A stretch of 64,000 nt of DNA, taken from NCBI GenBank assembly GCA_003693705.1, contig RBZT01000978.1:1-64000 (forward strand), written 5' to 3'. The DNA is from Polymyxa betae. Lineage: Eukaryota; Endomyxa; Phytomyxea; Plasmodiophorida; Plasmodiophoridae. Shown in pieces: positions 44,119-56,091 of the stretch. The notes under the pieces were generated by a model, which worked only from the letters and a program-made list of their open reading frames with translations, had not been told where the DNA came from and did not search any database. Numbering within the stretch: the first letter of the stretch is position 1; each line of letters opens with the position of its first letter. The position numbers were made by a program, and so were the translations under genes.

Positions 44119-45406
44119 ATGTATGCCGCTCTGGACAATCTTTCTGACGGTGACAGCGATAATGAGTTAGCACTTTGTAATATCCGGCCTGTATATCGGC
44201 TATCTCCAGCAGAACTATTATGTCGACCTCTCGACATTCTAGAAGTGAGAGAAACACGGCCTCGTGGCCTTTTGAATCAGGTAACTATAATATAATCGGA
44301 TCAACCTGTTCTTATACCAGATCAGAGGAACAACTGCTATCTAAATGCTGTTCTGCAATCACTGTTTGCCTTTAATGGTTTTCGAGCAGTTCTGCAGAGG
44401 CTTAATCTTCTGTTAGATTATCTAGATGTTGATACAACCCCTGTCTGTCTTGCTTTACATATATTATACCAACAGGTATCACAGGAGCTAAAATGCCTTA
44501 TTCATTCTTTTGAAGTGCTGTTAGTGGTTGGGTGAAGAGCTCACAGATACCTCTATGTGGAGATGTCCATCGATATATCCCCAGTCTTTTGAAGAAATTC
44601 TAATCCGTTTCTCCAAGGATATCGGAAGCCATGAAGACGCTCATGAATTTTTCCATTACCTTGTTGACACAATGCACGAGGAGTTATCTAAGTTGCAAAG
44701 TGCCGAACACAATACGAACGGTCCCCAATCGTCGTTGACGGGATTCGTTGCTGTACCGTCGAGAAGAAAGAATCGTGTCGTAATCAGTCTCAATGAATCG
44801 CCTATATCTCGACTATTTTGTGGTCGAATACGATGTTTAATCGCTAAAAAGAATTCACAGCATTGCGTCCCCTTTTTCTCGTTGCAACTGTCTTTAGATG
44901 CATCGAGAACGCAACCCATTGAAAATTTGTTATCCGAATTCTCCAGGCCAACCAAACTACAGGCTCGAAAAGAAGGAAAACAAATATTTACCTCACAAAC
45001 TTCGCTTATTGACGTGTTTCCTGAAATACTAGCGCTTCATCTGAAAAGGTATTATTAGGCAGACAGCAATGTGTATCTAGGAATGACGAATGAAAACAGA
45101 TTTGCCTTTAACGGCTCAGTCGTACAGAAAGTCCATCAACATGTTCAATTTCCAGAGACTTTGACTTTCCCTGATGTTTCTTTGACAAAAGCTTTGAAAA
45201 ATTCCGGGCATACTTACATATTACGCTCTGTAATTTGTCACTTTGGGCAATCACCAGCACGAGGACATTATACTGCTTATTTTCGCCACCCCAAGTATGA
45301 ATGGGTGTGTGCTGATGACAGTAATGTCAGTCGAGTGAAATGGTCTGACGTCCGAGATCAGCAAGCTTATATCTTGTTCTATGAGCTAAATAAAAAGCAT
45401 CGCTAA
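44119..45406 (+). CDS. Ubiquitin-specific protease (USP/UBP family)
   Basis: A cysteine protease that removes ubiquitin from proteins. Starting at the ATG at 44,119, the first exon ends RPRGLLNQ and splices into RNNCYLNAVLQSLFAF, the Cys box. The usual GNTCYLN reads RNNCYLN, but the catalytic Cys is kept. Next come HILYQQ, SFEEILIRFSKDI, HEDAHEFFHYLVDTMHEEL, VPFFSLQLSLDA, DVFPEILALHLKRY and, after a small intron, the His box with PARGHYTAYFRHP and the Asp region VCADDSNVSRV, ending FYELNKKHR at 45,406. Catalytic Cys, His and Asp/Asn are all present in about 390 residues, so it is a compact, probably active enzyme, most like the USP10/UBP3 group. Substrate unknown. Convergent with TMEM184, about 70 bp away. 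Confidence 0.85.
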
Positions 45407-45476
45407 CTGCAACTTTGTGATTCGCTAAGTGAAGCTCTTCAAATAAAACATTATTATATGGAAAACATTATAGATT

Positions 45477-46867
45477 TCAGGATAATGGCGGCGATTCCGG
45501 TGACGGGTATTTCAAAGGATCTCGGGCAATAAATACAGTGGCTGTCGAAGCAACCATATCAGTTTGCTGCTCAGAGACTTTAACAGAAACTGATGACGAT
45601 ATCCCGGTGCGAATATCTTGAAACACTAGAGCGCATTATAAATACCCTGAAAAGACATAGATGGACGCATACCATCTGTGACATCAGCAGCAGACAGAAG
45701 CGATCTTAACATGGGTGGAGTGATTTGACTCCAAGGAACACCAACAGAAAAATCTGCTGAAGGAAATGCCCAGCGATGAGCATTAGCGAAAGCTACCATC
45801 TCGATGCAGATGATCAAATCTTCAAAACGTTCGATATTTCCATGAGATCCCTAAAAAGGTCATCGGAACTTTCATTACAAATCACCAAGTACACTACTTG
45901 TAAAATTCCCATAGAAACTAGAAAGGCGATTAATACGCTTTGCCAAAACGTAAAGAAGATCAATCCTTTGATGCAAAACATTTTAGGGACAGGTCGAATG
46001 TGTTTCAAGTCGTCAGCAAAGGCTAGGTATAAAATCATCAGGCAATACATTGCCTATTATGGTGGTAAGCTCAAAGACAAATTAACGAAGAGGAAATACC
46101 CATATCTGGCTGCAATTGATGACGAAAGAGACATAGGCGTAGCCTTATTGTACAATAAGTTGTGATGATTATAACTGAATGAAAAGAATTATACCTGCAT
46201 TGACAGCAATAACACCTTCCCTGTATACACCAAATGCCCCCAAAATCAAAGCAATCAGGCCCATCAAAGGCTTGACTGCAACATACTGCAGGATACCAAA
46301 CTGCACTTTAAGCAGAAAATGGGTACCCATTTTCCAGGAAGGAAGGAACTAAGCAAAGTGGAAGTGTTTAAACAGCAAACAGTAAGAAAAATCTTACACT
46401 GAAAGGAAAGAAGTGACGTTGTTGAGGTTTGGATCGCAAGAGAGATGCCATGGCATCAGTGCCGCCCAGGATTATGCTCATGAATTTGAAGAAGGAATAG
46501 ATAACGAAAGCTTCCTAAAATGCAGGATAAAATTATTAAACAATATTGTTTGAAATAAATATTTCCTACATAGCAATCACGTATAGTATCGAAATATATC
46601 GAATACCCGATGGTCGTGGAAAGGAACGATGTCCAAGCATAAACTATACGAAATCATTCGAGGAATTATCAATCGAGAGCTCTAGGTCGAACCTGGGCAC
46701 ATTAAAAGTACCCTATTCACATGGACTTTTAGAGCCGTATTTGGGTTATGTCGAAGATGGTCGCGAACTTGAAGAAATGTCAATACGGTGGCGACGACAG
46801 CACAGATAGCTGCAGCAGTCGTCGTTGACTGGCTGATTTGAATATTGATGATGATGGGAGGCGACAT
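45477..46867 (-). CDS. TMEM184 / Ost-alpha family seven-pass membrane protein
   Basis: Starting at the ATG at 46,867, six to seven introns can be removed to give about 380 residues. A first membrane span ([16 protein letters not shown]) is followed by [37 protein letters not shown] (the family's RxCYEAxVIYxF motif), [67 protein letters not shown] and a last part with [21 protein letters not shown] polar tail ends at the TGA at 45,477-45,479. The order matches TMEM184 (DUF300), proteins of the vacuolar/endosomal or plasma membrane of ill-defined transport role. The plus-strand ORF at 45,776-46,165 is only its antisense shadow. Confidence 0.85.
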
Positions 46868-47040
46868 GATGATCTAACCCTGACCATCACCTTTACGCAA
46901 ATGAAACCGTTAAAACAAATTTACCGCAGATTGAATCTGTTCTATGAAGATATGACACACAATTACAGTCGCTCTGTCGTATAGAAGACATAAATAGTTT
47001 ATTAAACAATGGATCACTCAATAATGACGTGGAGACGTCA

Positions 47041-48434
47041 TCACACCTGTGATGAAAGCTTGCCAGCACGATTCCTGTGCGGTATTCGACGTTCCATCCA
47101 GTAAACAGGGAACGCGAACATCACAATGACAAGAACTAGCTGGGATATGTTCCAAGCGGTAACACTGAGATGAAATAATGACTGAAATACCAGCCCATGT
47201 GCTAAGAATATGATTGAATTGATAAGAAACAGAACACCGATCAGCATTCCGAAGTTCTGATAGCCAAAATCGACACTCATTACGAAGAAAATCCAGGAGA
47301 AGAAGCAACTTCGACTAACAGGGTACAGCAACAGTGCAGTTAGCAATAACCCGATGCTATTGACGCAGAGAAGAAGTGCAATAGAATATCCTAATAAAAG
47401 AGACATTACCAGGACTGCAGACTTCACAATCCCGAAACGATCAATGACAGCGCCAAAGAGAGGGTTTATAATCCTAAACATATTTAGAAAAGCAAGTAAG
47501 AAAAAAAAACAGCTGGAATCATACACGCCAGTTAATAGAAGCAGTTGGCTTAAATCGGTGTAGGACTGCACAGTTTCGATACTGGCAGCCACCCCAAGTG
47601 CATTGCTAATTTGTTCTTTAGTTAGGACCAGGAAACTGTTCAGATAAAACAAAATGACGGGTAGAAACAGGGCCATGCCGAAATAGCTCGAAGTGAACAT
47701 CTGAGATCCTAGCGATTTTCGGCTCTCGAGCGCTCTCGCTCCACTTGTAATACAGAACTTGAATATGGAAGGTTGAACCTTGTCATCAATTGAGACAGAT
47801 TTGGTTCCGAACGCTTGCATAGGCCAAACCACAAAGGAGGCAATCGCAAGAGCCAGCTGTAAGCTAGCCAGTATGATTAGCAGAATCTGGAACGAGAAAC
47901 CCAAACCATAAAGATTTTTGATGAGGAGAAATAGAAGACAGGAGACCTGAAATGCCCCGATTTGCAATGAGACGACTAATCCTCGATTGTTTGGAAACAG
48001 CGCTGCCAGATGGATTGTTGAAACCTGAGTTCCAGGGCCACATAATCCAATCAGAGTACAGGCAACATACAGAGCCTGAAAATATTGCAATCCAAACGAT
48101 AGGATGAATGTTCCAAAACCCAGTAATGACATGCAAATCCCAGAGCATCGTTTAGGGCCAACTGCATCTAGTAAAAGACCACATAGAAACTGTCCTAGGG
48201 CTACAGCCATGATACCTGTCTGCCCTAATATCATAAAATTGATTTCCTTATGCATATTCTCCTCTTCTAAGATGATTCTGAGAGAGGCAAAGCCATACAT
48301 CTGGCATTATTAAGAAACCAGTGATTGAAGATTAGACTTCGACAGACCATTCCGCTGGACATAGCAATCTGAAGTAGAGATAACAATACAAGCGGCCATC
48401 GTAACTTTTCGTAATTAATATTCAATAAAGACAT
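47041..48434 (-). CDS. Major facilitator superfamily carrier, SLC43/FMP42-like
   Basis: Exon 1 (48,434-48,348, 29 codons) and the long exon 2 (48,300-47,041) join in phase 0 across a 47-nt intron, giving about 448 residues with about twelve hydrophobic spans. The N-terminus SSGMMYGFASLRIILEEEN resembles the start of the fungal FMP42 and animal SLC43 (LAT3/4) carriers, where a first helix is followed by a G-x-G-x-W/Y segment and an acidic loop. The loop GLLLDAVGPKRCSG after helix 2 matches the MFS A-motif (G-x-x-x-D-x-x-G-x-K/R). A cytosolic loop of about 60 residues separates the two halves, and the C-terminal half repeats the motif as GAVIDRFGIVKS. The predicted role is transport of amino acids or another small solute; substrate not determinable. 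Confidence 0.85.
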
Positions 48435-49042
48435 ATCGGCTTGAGAAAAAGAAAAGTGAAAAGTGAAAGAAAGCAGATCAGGGTCGCGTCATATACAAAG
48501 GACACATGAGAATTGACCTGCGCAGTAGTATAGTTAGTCAATTAATCAATTGATCTCATCCTTTATTAGTTATTGAGTCTTCGCCATACAGAATCGTAGC
48601 CGAACTGGCATTTAAATAAGTGGTGACGTTGATGTGATGATACTGTCCCAGTAGAGCTCGCTTTTCGCTGGTGTGCCAATTGCAATGTCAGAAGGACCTA
48701 TTGTTTGCGGTGATGATACTTTTGCATGTTCTAATAATATGTTGCTAGTCACGCTTGTTGAGAGGATGTCATGCAAGTTCGTTGTATGTACAAGATCCCT
48801 CCGACCTAGCTATTCTTGTCTATGTAAGACACACCTGTGATACAGATTAGTATCACGTAGCTGTCTTGTGGTAGTTCAGATTGACGTCTGATCAGAGGAC
48901 GTCGCCACCTCAATGGTGTCGGATTTCGTGCGAGCCGAGAGAGAATGAGGTCGCGTCCTGTGACCAGAACGATAGATCTCCATTACGATATTGCGATAGC
49001 AAATCAGATGAATCGGTTGTTGCGTCCTGCATTTTTCAGACC
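48435..49042. other. Intergenic and 5' leader region
   Basis: Between the divergent MFS and channel genes, and presumably carrying both promoters. The channel's reading frame is open upstream to 48,881 without an ATG, so an extra N-terminal coding exon there is possible. Nothing else recognised. Confidence 0.5.
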
Positions 49043-51139
49043 ATGACCACACGTGATCCCAACAATCTCGAATCACCATTGCTAACTGCTCACAATGATA
49101 ACAGGAAGTTCACTGTAGCGGCACTATGGCTGAAAGATGCCATGGGTTTTCGATCAGTGAATTTGAAAACATTGGATCCACCATCGCTGATTTACCTTAA
49201 CATCGATAGGAATTCGGCACTACAATTTCTATACTCACGACCTTTTCAAATTGTTCTTTTGATGGCTGTTTGCTTACATTTGATTGTACCTGTGGTTCCT
49301 GCTATCATGTTTCCATTCAAGCTGTTATGTATTATTCTTGTCTATGCAACACGTGAAGCGCTTCTGCTTTATGTTCGCCCTTTTCGGCTGCGAGTCGTTG
49401 CGAGAATATTGGCAATATTGACCATGCTCTACCTAACTATCCAGTCGGAAATTTCCACCATCTCACCTCATGACGCTGCCATGGTATGTGGCGTATTTGC
49501 TCCTCTATTTTTAATCGATGTGTTTCCTTCATTACGGTTTATGGCAACCGCTATGATTACAGCCAGTATTAGTGTCTTTCCTATTGTCATTTCTATCGCC
49601 TGTCTCGTGATTCTCTTCGGCTGTGTTGGGCATCTGTTCTTTTCAGGACATTTTTTCGGTCTCGCAGCAAATAACAACTTTCGAGACATGACCACATCGA
49701 TATTCTCAATGTTGTATTTAATGACAACTGTTAACTTCCCGGATATTATGATGCCAAATTATCATCAGAAGGGTGTCGTATTCGTATTTTTTGGCCTTTA
49801 TTTGGTGCTAACACTGCTCATGTTCGCATGGTTGTTAGCTTCCGTGTATGGTTCGTACATAGATATTCGGCTGAAACAGCTAACGGGCATGGTTTTAAAT
49901 CAGAAAGCATCTTTGGTGCGCGTATTCGATCGTATTGCTACCAATGCTGAGACATTAAGCCGGGAAGATTTCGAATGCCTGATGTCATACTATCGTCCAG
50001 ATCTAAAAGAACATTATGCTCAGGCTTTGTATACGTTAATGGATCATGATGAAGTTGGATATATATCGAAACGATGCTGGCTTGATCACGCCAATAGATG
50101 TCTTGATATTACAATTCAACAGCAGAAACATTCTGATACTAAATTCCGCCATCCGATTCACATTCTGGCTACAAGTGTTCCAGTTCTGTTAATTCGTGCA
50201 TTCGTGATCGCAATTGATGCCTGGCTACTCTTTGAACGTGCTCTGATTCCTGTATCAGAAGCACATCTGAAATCCGTTCAACTTTCCATTCGTCTTTTAC
50301 AGGGAGTCTTCTTGTTCGAGGCTATCGCGAAAATAATTTTACTTCGCGGTTTGATTCTGCAGAACAAGTTCCAGAAAATCGACATTGCTGTTATATTGGT
50401 ATCATCTGTGGGAATACTTGATTTCAAATATCACGAATATTTTCAGTTAGTCGCCATCGGGCGGGTGTTCAGCCTGATACCACTTTTCGAAAAAACGCAT
50501 TCACTGAAAAGAATATCACTTCTTCTGTCAGGCATGTTGGCCATGACTCTTTCAGTTTTTTATGTGTTTGCTTATGTCGGGGCGTTATTGTTTGCTGATA
50601 AGGTCACTGATACTCCCGAACTGAGAGCCAAAATAATGGCTGCTGATAAAGATGTTGCCAACATTTGGATTGGAGCACATTATTTCGACTTGAACTTCAA
50701 CACGTTTGCCGACGGACTCGTCATGTTGTTCGTTCTGGCTATTGTCAATAACTGGCATGTTATCACAAACGGGTATCTGATTCCGTTTCAATTTAATCGC
50801 AGCTGAATTTCTTTCTCTAGCTACATAATATTAACTGATTCCATCAACACCAGTATCTTCTTCATCAGCTTCTATTTCGTAGCGGTCGTGCTTGTATTGA
50901 ACATTGCCACAGGTCTCATTCTGGAAGAATTCATGCTGAATCGAATTCCTCGTTCCCAGTGGCAAAGCCGTCTTCTGCAAATATTAACGAAACAATTTGC
51001 AGACGTCCCAGTGACCGATTGGGTGGTCAGAAAACCAGTACATCTCCAGCTCATGCTCATGGATCATATCGATTCCGAATTGTCCACTCTAAGTCATTTC
51101 AAAACTCTGTTTCGGACAACACATTTAATGCCTGTTTAA
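49043..51139 (+). CDS. Two-pore cation channel (TPC family)
   Basis: TPCs are endolysosomal or vacuolar Na+/Ca2+ channels made of two six-helix domains. The first ATG in frame is at 49,043. Domain I has S1-S6 and the filter helix/filter SMLYLMTTVNFPDIMMP, matching the TPC pattern T-x-N-x-P-D. Domain II ends with the second filter LAIVNNWHVITNG, the diagnostic TPC VNNWHV motif. An 83-nt intron after 50,770 then joins the S6 segment FFISFYFVAVVLVLNIATGLILEEF, and the gene stops at 51,139. Between the domains lies an EF-hand-like loop (DHDEVGYISKRCW) that lacks the usual acidic residue at position 12, so it is probably a weak or lost calcium site. About 680 residues, complete. Confidence 0.88.
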
Positions 51140-51476
51140 CTTATGGTGAGCGTTGAACCAAAGTCAAATTCAATGTTTTTTAAAATCCCACTTCATAAAA
51201 AATGGTCTAGCCGGAGTTGTTCATGATAATAATTAAGGAAATTGCAAAAACACGGTTCGAAAACTCGTGCTCCAACAACAATAGTTTTGCTTTTCTCATC
51301 TGGTTTTAGTTATCTGTACTGCAGTAATCAAATACTTTTCTTAATCATTTGAATCAAGATTTCAGAGTTCAGAATTCGCACTAATTTTTTCTTGAACAAA
51401 CTACCTGTTGTTGATCATGAAGAATCTCAACATTTTAACACAATCTAGATTGGATGGCTAGATCCGAAGCTTGACC
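51140..51476. other. Intergenic stretch, no supported gene
   Basis: About 340 AT-rich bases between the convergent channel and PEX19 genes; nothing recognised. Confidence 0.5.
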
Positions 51477-52388
51477 TTACATTAATAAACAGTTAGGTTG
51501 ATCACCAGTTAGACTGGCTAACTCAGGTGGTATATCTGGCAAGACAGGTTCTCCCTCACTGTTGAACTCTAAACCAGGAACAAGTTCTTGTATAATCTCT
51601 CTAGGAGGTTGACCATATGTTTGGATTTCAGTCATCATATCCATAATTTCAGTGGAACCTGCCTCTCCGCTCTCAATCATTACACACATTCTCTTGAATA
51701 CTGCATATTGCTTCTCGTAGCTAGATCTGTCAAGTTCCACATGATTAACGTAACTCTACAGTATAACTGGGTACCGACCTTTCCGATTCGGAGAGCCTAG
51801 AGCTATGTTCCTCCAGCCAAACTGGATACCTGGCTGTAACCTACAGCAAAATGTTAACAAAGGAAACAATAATAACAGCAACAAGAAACCTGCTTAACAG
51901 GCTGTTCAAGCGCTTCTGCCGACAACATTTGAGACATTAACCTCTCCACAGATTCCTCAATATTAGATTCAGTACCAATTTGGAATTCTTCCTGCATTGC
52001 CCCATTGATTAAAAAACCGGACAGCTTAAACAATCTCATTACTGACCATCAATTTTCGAATGAGTTCGTCTTCATCTTGTTCCCTTGATGTAGCAGATTG
52101 ACCAGATTGTGTATTTATCATTCGAATCGCTTCCTCTAAAGACTCCTGCAGATTTTCTGGCCTCTTTCGGTTATCTTCATTAGGCATTGAGCGCACGAGT
52201 TTCTCGAATAAGGCAGGCAGAGTATCGTCCGCAGAATTATTCTGAGATGTGAGACCAGGGGAGCTTGCCTTCTGATTCGATTCAGCAGACCGACAATGTC
52301 TGGGAACATCCCCAGCAGGCGATTGGTCGAATTCGTCCAGAAGCGAATCGATCAAGTCATGATCGATACTATCTTGCTTCGAACCCAT
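51477..52388 (-). CDS. PEX19: Peroxisomal biogenesis factor PEX19
   Basis: PEX19 is the cytosolic receptor/chaperone for peroxisomal membrane proteins; it hands cargo to PEX3. The ATG at 52,388 opens an acidic, disordered N-terminus (DLIDSLLDEFDQSP, the PEX3-binding type helix), then LPALFEKLVRSM. Three short introns join EEFQIGTESNIEESVERLMSQ, VTARYPVWLEEHSSRL, SSYEKQYAVFKRMCVMIES, MMTEIQTYGQPPREIIQEL and VPGLEF. The protein ends in a CaaX farnesylation box, CLLM, as in other PEX19 proteins. About 255 residues, slightly short of the animal and yeast proteins but with all landmarks. It implies functional peroxisomes. Confidence 0.9.
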
Positions 52389-52837
52389 TGTGCGAATAAA
52401 CTTTGTTGCGTCCTAAATAAAAGTGTGTTTTTTATCATATGTATGTACGGGACTTCAGAGGTGTGAAAGGATTGCGTAACTGTAGCAGCATTCCAAACAG
52501 TTGGCTTTAGGTATTGACGTATTGTACTACGATCATATGACAAATTTATAGTGATTAAATACCTGCATCATTGCAAGGTTTATTCAGTACCAGGACGTAA
52601 CTGATGTTTGAAATCAGCCTTAGATCCAGCTTCGATCAGTCATGATCCTAGTGAGCATCCTTTTTGCCCACCAAAAATACTTAACTTTCGGAAGCGTCTT
52701 TTTTTCCTGTAAATATGAACCTCGATTTCAAACAATTCAAAGCAACTACCTGATGGGACAACAGACAATCATGTTTAATGTTTTCTGTTAAAACCCAGGG
52801 TAGACTCATCCAGGTTCAAACTTGATGTACTCCGATG
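52389..52837. other. Intergenic stretch, no supported gene
   Basis: About 450 bases between the PEX19 start and the 3' end of the coiled-coil gene; only a short minus-strand chance ORF. Confidence 0.5.
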
Positions 52838-53819
52838 TTAACTTGTCATCGATTTATTTATTCTCTTCACCTTTCTGGGCTTGGTTGAAGATCGAGCTGA
52901 TATTTTGACAGGAACGTCAACATATGCATCAAGAGATCCTGAACCACATCTACTTGCTCTTAGAGCTATCTCTAAGTCATCATACGCCTACAGATATATT
53001 CAGTACAGTGATCATCTTAGAAGTTAGTGTCTAATTCTCACTTTTTGTTGACTTTCTTGGGTTTTAGTCAATTCTTTCAGTAAATCCGCTTCAAGTTTCG
53101 CCATTTTCTCAATTTCTGCTTGTTTATCTTTCGCTTCGATCTGTTCCCTTTCGATACGAGAGAACACCTAAACTGCTTTAGCATCTTCTTCGCAACTAAG
53201 TAAAAGCTTCACCTGTCGTTTAACTTGTTCTCTTCTGTTTCTAATCTCTTCTTCTTTCTTTCGTCTTGCTAATTCATGCTGTCTTTGTATATCAAGTTTC
53301 TTCTGTATTGCCTGCCTTCGTTCTTCTTCTCTCTGTTGTTTAATCGCCAACAAGTTCTTCAGATGATCTTCTTTGAGTTGCTTAGCTCGATTATCTTTCT
53401 CTGCCTTTACTACAGCTAATCTTTCATCCATTGTTAATTGTGGCCCAGATTGCTTCCTTGACTGATATTTAGCCTTCGCTTCGTTATTCTGTTCGATCAC
53501 AGCTTTGGTCAGCTGAATTTTCTTCTCTAATCTTTGTTCTGATTCACGTTGTACCCGATGTATGAATTCTGTTCGTGATTTAGTCTCTTCTATTTTTCTT
53601 TGAGCTTTCTCTGTTTCTGCCTATCACCATTCACAAAAACAATCCATTATGGTGAAATGTTCCTTTTACTTTTAACAGCAGAAGTCTATTAGCGAGCATC
53701 TGAGCATCAGACTCAGCTTGTTTCCTTTGCTGTCTTGCAGCAGCTAGCTGAGATTTTAACACAGCTAGACCATCTGATTCACCAACACGATGATGATGAA
53801 GGTTGTTGTTTGGCGCCAT
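52838..53819 (-). CDS. Charged coiled-coil protein, probably cytoskeletal or flagellar
   Basis: The ATG at 53,819 (MAPNNNLHHHRVGESDGLAV) leads through three or more introns of about 48-54 nt to the TAA at 52,838-52,840. After the first about 50 residues the protein is a continuous, very highly charged helix (AETEKAQRKIEETKSRTEF, ERLAVVKAEKDNRAKQL, EEERRQAIQKKLDIQ, IEREQIEAKDKQAEIEK), rich in Lys, Glu, Arg and Gln with few hydrophobics, as in single-alpha-helix or microtubule-binding rods. It ends with KTQESQQKAYDDLEIALRA and a basic tail. The KTQxxQxxAYxxLExAL ending occurs in flagella-associated coiled-coil proteins. Position next to the dynein-docking and IFT57 genes supports a flagellar role, but the family is not identified. 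Confidence 0.65.
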
Positions 53820-54080
53820 GCCAACCCTTTCGATGTCCTTCTTCCTCGTTGGTTATCGTGGCCTTCGCATATACAACGATCTTTCTCAGGTACAGATCTG
53901 TACCTTTATCTTAAGAATCCCATATACATTTTCAAACAATTTTTTTCTTGGAAACTTAGATTGCGAATTTCTGTCAGTTATTGCCAAAGAGAAACTGAAA
54001 ACTGGAAGAGGTTCTTGTTGGGTAATCTGTAAAATACCTGAAGTGATTTAATTCAATATTATCATGTTTATTTGAGGTGA

Positions 54081-55751
54081 TTATGGAGCTGGTTTTGAGT
54101 GAGGTCGTGATTTGGTCTTGGTCGATGTCAAGAACGGAGCATGAAACTCGTCGCTATCAGAATCTTCATCAGTATTAGGTTCCCCATCGCTCCAGGCTGA
54201 CGTTGGTGGTATTAGAGCTGGTGTCGCCTCCACCAATAACACATCCTCATCAATGGCGGTTGCATCAAAATCATTCCTGACATGAACATCGTTGATGAAT
54301 GTATTCTGTTGTATCATCCATTGTTGCAGAATACGACACACTTGTTCTTCCATGAATGCAAGATGATGTACTAATGTTGTCTCTGTCACAGGTGTTATTG
54401 TCAGTGGATCCTCAACATCTCCAAACAATTTCAATATTTTCCCAATACCAGTCCTTAGGTTCGCCATGGTTCTGCCTTGATCAGCAGCCTTATCATTCAA
54501 TTCTGCTAGATCGTGCTGTACTGATGCTAACCTCTCACCAAGCCTTCCAATAGCTGATTGACTTACAAGCCGCTCACGTAGTCGCCCGTCGGTAACACTG
54601 CCTGCATCGCCATGGATTTTGGCGTCAGATAATGCATCAGCTTGCAGACGAATTTCGTCGAGTTTATCATCGAGGTCATCAATATCGTCATTTAGAAGAT
54701 TCACGATCTGAAATTTTTGGAAGTTCCTGTCTTCACTTGTCTCAAAGACGGCAATGAGATCATCAAATGTCTCAACACCAATTGCCTGCCGAAGTCGATC
54801 AAACTGGTGACGATATGCATCAACTCTAGCTCTTGTCATTCTGATACAAGCTTTATCTTTAGCAATATCCCATGCTCCTGCTGTTAGCACCGTTCGCAAT
54901 TCAGATTCTTGTGCTTGAGCCCATTTCTCTTTCTCTTTCACGAGTTTACGATCACTTAACAATCCGATGAAGCCAACAATCTTATCGTTGTAAGACACGA
55001 GACGACCCAGTTCACGCCATTGGTCTTGGAACTGACGATGTTCTCGATCAGCCGTATATTTTAATTCGGCAACCAGAGCTGTTGAAGCATCTCTTGTTGC
55101 CGCTAAAGCATTGGTTCGTTCAACAACTTGAGTTATTTGTGTGACATGTTTGTTGGTTTGACGAAGTATGTGACCAATCATACGTTCCACCATAATACGA
55201 TCAACACGAAGTTCATGAATAGTTTGACGCATGCTTCGATTTGAGGTTATTCGTCTATTGAAATCAATTCGTGCCCGATGTAACCGATGCTCCAAAATCT
55301 GGAATTGTTTCAGATCCCGATCTCGTGCTTCCTTGCTAGCATAAATGCCACCCTCCGCCTTCCTTCTCTCCATAATACCAAAATAGAACTCTTCAGCTAA
55401 ACGTTCCAATCTATCAAGACGTTCTTGTTTATCTTGTGCGACAGCATTAAACCATTCCTCTTGAGTATCATCAGTCTCATTTGTTTCAATCTCAGCGCAA
55501 GCTTTCTGTTCTGTCAGCCATGCAAGACTTGCTGAGTCGCTTGTCAGCTGCTTCTGCATTTTGTTATTGGCTGATTTCATCTTTTCGATTTGTGAATGCA
55601 TGAGTCGGCTGACAGAAGGTGTGAAATTAATCAATGGGACGCTGCGAGACTCGAGCTGTCGTGTCTTCTTGACAAGACCTTCGAGTCCATCTGTAACAGC
55701 TTTTGTCGTGTCATCTTCATAATTAAGTGTCTTATCTCGGAATAAGCCCAT
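54081..55751 (-). CDS. Outer dynein arm docking complex protein, CCDC63/CCDC114 (ODA1/DC2)-like
   Basis: A single large exon; the first ATG in frame is at 55,751 (MGLFRDKTLNYEDDTTKAV), and an acceptor-like site just upstream suggests a 5' UTR intron or a short extra exon. Almost the whole 555-residue protein is coiled coil. The segment LEHRLHRARIDFNRRITSN, MRQTIHELRVDRIMVERM, VVERTNALAATRDASTALV, FQDQWRELGRLVSYNDKI follows the block order of CCDC63/CCDC114 and Chlamydomonas DC2, which fix outer dynein arms to doublet microtubules. The C-terminus is acidic then basic (DEDSDSDEFHAPFLTSTKTK). It implies a motile axoneme with outer arms. Downstream of, and on the same strand as, IFT57. Confidence 0.75.
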   Translation of the reverse strand: MGLFRDKTLNYEDDTTKAVTDGLEGLVKKTRQLESRSVPLINFTPSVSRLMHSQIEKMKSANNKMQKQLTSDSASLAWLTEQKACAEIETNETDDTQEEWFNAVAQDKQERLDRLERLAEEFYFGIMERRKAEGGIYASKEARDRDLKQFQILEHRLHRARIDFNRRITSNRSMRQTIHELRVDRIMVERMIGHILRQTNKHVTQITQVVERTNALAATRDASTALVAELKYTADREHRQFQDQWRELGRLVSYNDKIVGFIGLLSDRKLVKEKEKWAQAQESELRTVLTAGAWDIAKDKACIRMTRARVDAYRHQFDRLRQAIGVETFDDLIAVFETSEDRNFQKFQIVNLLNDDIDDLDDKLDEIRLQADALSDAKIHGDAGSVTDGRLRERLVSQSAIGRLGERLASVQHDLAELNDKAADQGRTMANLRTGIGKILKLFGDVEDPLTITPVTETTLVHHLAFMEEQVCRILQQWMIQQNTFINDVHVRNDFDATAIDEDVLLVEATPALIPPTSAWSDGEPNTDEDSDSDEFHAPFLTSTKTKSRPHSKPAP

Positions 55752-56091
55752 GGTTGCGATTAGCAAGCTTTGGACCCTGTCAATATGGCGAAATTACAAG
55801 GTACTGTACTCAATACGATCGATTCTGGCTCTACCCTCTTGATAAATTATGCAACATTTATGGACTTCGCTGATGATGTTAATCGAGCCAAAAGTTGAAG
55901 TGTTTTCTCATCAACAGCTGTTAAAATTTGGTACTGTTGGCAAATCAGGGGAAGAGTCAGTCGTATCCGTTCTTCCAACGAGCGCTACCAGCATGGCTAG
56001 CCTGAAACCGGAGCCGAATAATGTGAGATTAGAATTCTACAGAATATTGAATGTTGATTTCAATCTGGCTTGTTTGAAAATCTGCAATATA

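Noticed and set aside
45776-46165. Plus-strand ORF of 129 codons
   Set aside because: Antisense to TMEM184 exons whose minus-strand translation matches the family closely; the plus frame is a shadow.
53790-54051. Plus-strand ORFs between the coiled-coil and docking-protein genes
   Set aside because: No start context, no motif, overlapping each other in different frames; part lies opposite the coiled-coil start.
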